Positions 32,941 to 32,961 of a stretch of DNA of 32,961 nucleotides are shown one piece after another. The notes beneath the pieces were generated by a model. That model made no database searches. It worked only from the letters and a program-made list of their open reading frames with translations, and was not told the DNA's origin. Position numbers and translations under genes: made by a program. Position 1 is the first letter of the stretch, and each line of letters starts with the position of its first letter. Source of the DNA: an uncultured delta proteobacterium (GTDB taxonomy: Bacteria > Bdellovibrionota_C > UBA2361 > OMII01); assembly GCA_903920005.1 (NCBI GenBank), contig CAIXKI010000095.1, forward strand, positions 1 through 32,961, in the 5' to 3' direction.

Positions 32941-32961
32941 CAATCTCCGCCTCGTTTCGTC

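Noticed and set aside
1-32961. CRISPR array or integrated prophage
   Set aside because: No regularly spaced direct repeats, integrase, att-like duplications or phage structural genes are visible, despite the Cas4-like nuclease.

Overview
The window opens with the 3' end of a 23S rRNA gene, a 5S rRNA gene and their terminator, and continues through about 30 kb of chromosome with mixed strand orientation. The gene content points to a Gram-negative bacterium: ADP-heptose synthesis enzymes (needed for LPS core), a periplasmic di-heme cytochrome c peroxidase, a bactofilin, Hsp15 and a class B-type PBP. Many lineage-specific proteins and divergent paralogues suggest a poorly sampled lineage, perhaps among deltaproteobacteria-like or Bdellovibrionota-like groups. 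No phylogeny was possible here, so that placement is a guess.

Layout. 1-470: rRNA operon end. 815-5583 (+): a small HTH-like protein, a RecB/Cas4-type PD-(D/E)XK nuclease with a four-cysteine Fe-S signature, a GT87 membrane glycosyltransferase and an unknown membrane protein. 5747-9043 (-): a very large SF2 helicase. 9246-10422: a DoxX-like membrane protein and a FeeM/LuxI-like N-acyltransferase. 10702-12054 (+): an atypical MurC-type ligase, abutting an unknown helical protein. 13187-14945 (-): cytochrome c peroxidase and an unknown protein. 15294-19384 (+): an unknown 639-aa protein, a divergent protein resembling tRNA-dependent cyclodipeptide synthases, and an Asp/Glu racemase. 19344-22567: an unknown GNAT-like protein (-), a fused ABC exporter (+) and a tiny sigma-region-4-like protein (-). 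22936-26045: hslR, a structured GC-rich repeat region, rnhB-yraN, a small unknown and a LOG-family protein. 26067-28281 (-): a degenerate ABC-ATPase/membrane fusion and a peroxiredoxin. 28379-30196 (+): a nucleotidyltransferase/phosphatase/histidine-kinase-like triple fusion. 30358-32786: a penicillin-binding transpeptidase (-) and a bactofilin (+).

Most noteworthy. (1) The 605-aa fusion joins an HldE-type heptose nucleotidyltransferase, a GmhB-type phosphatase and a histidine-kinase-like module whose phosphoacceptor His appears to be Gly. (2) The cyclodipeptide-synthase-like gene seems to continue in the +1 frame past a site closely resembling the prfB frameshift signal, and then ends in an ATGA overlap with the racemase start. 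That suggests a translationally coupled pair handling aminoacyl groups and D-amino acids. (3) A membrane protein carries an N-terminal ABC ATPase fold in which every nucleotide-binding motif is eroded. (4) A FeeM/LuxI-like acyltransferase is divergent from an orphan MurC-like ligase with a shortened middle domain.

All assignments come from reading motifs by eye. Start codons are uncertain wherever stated.
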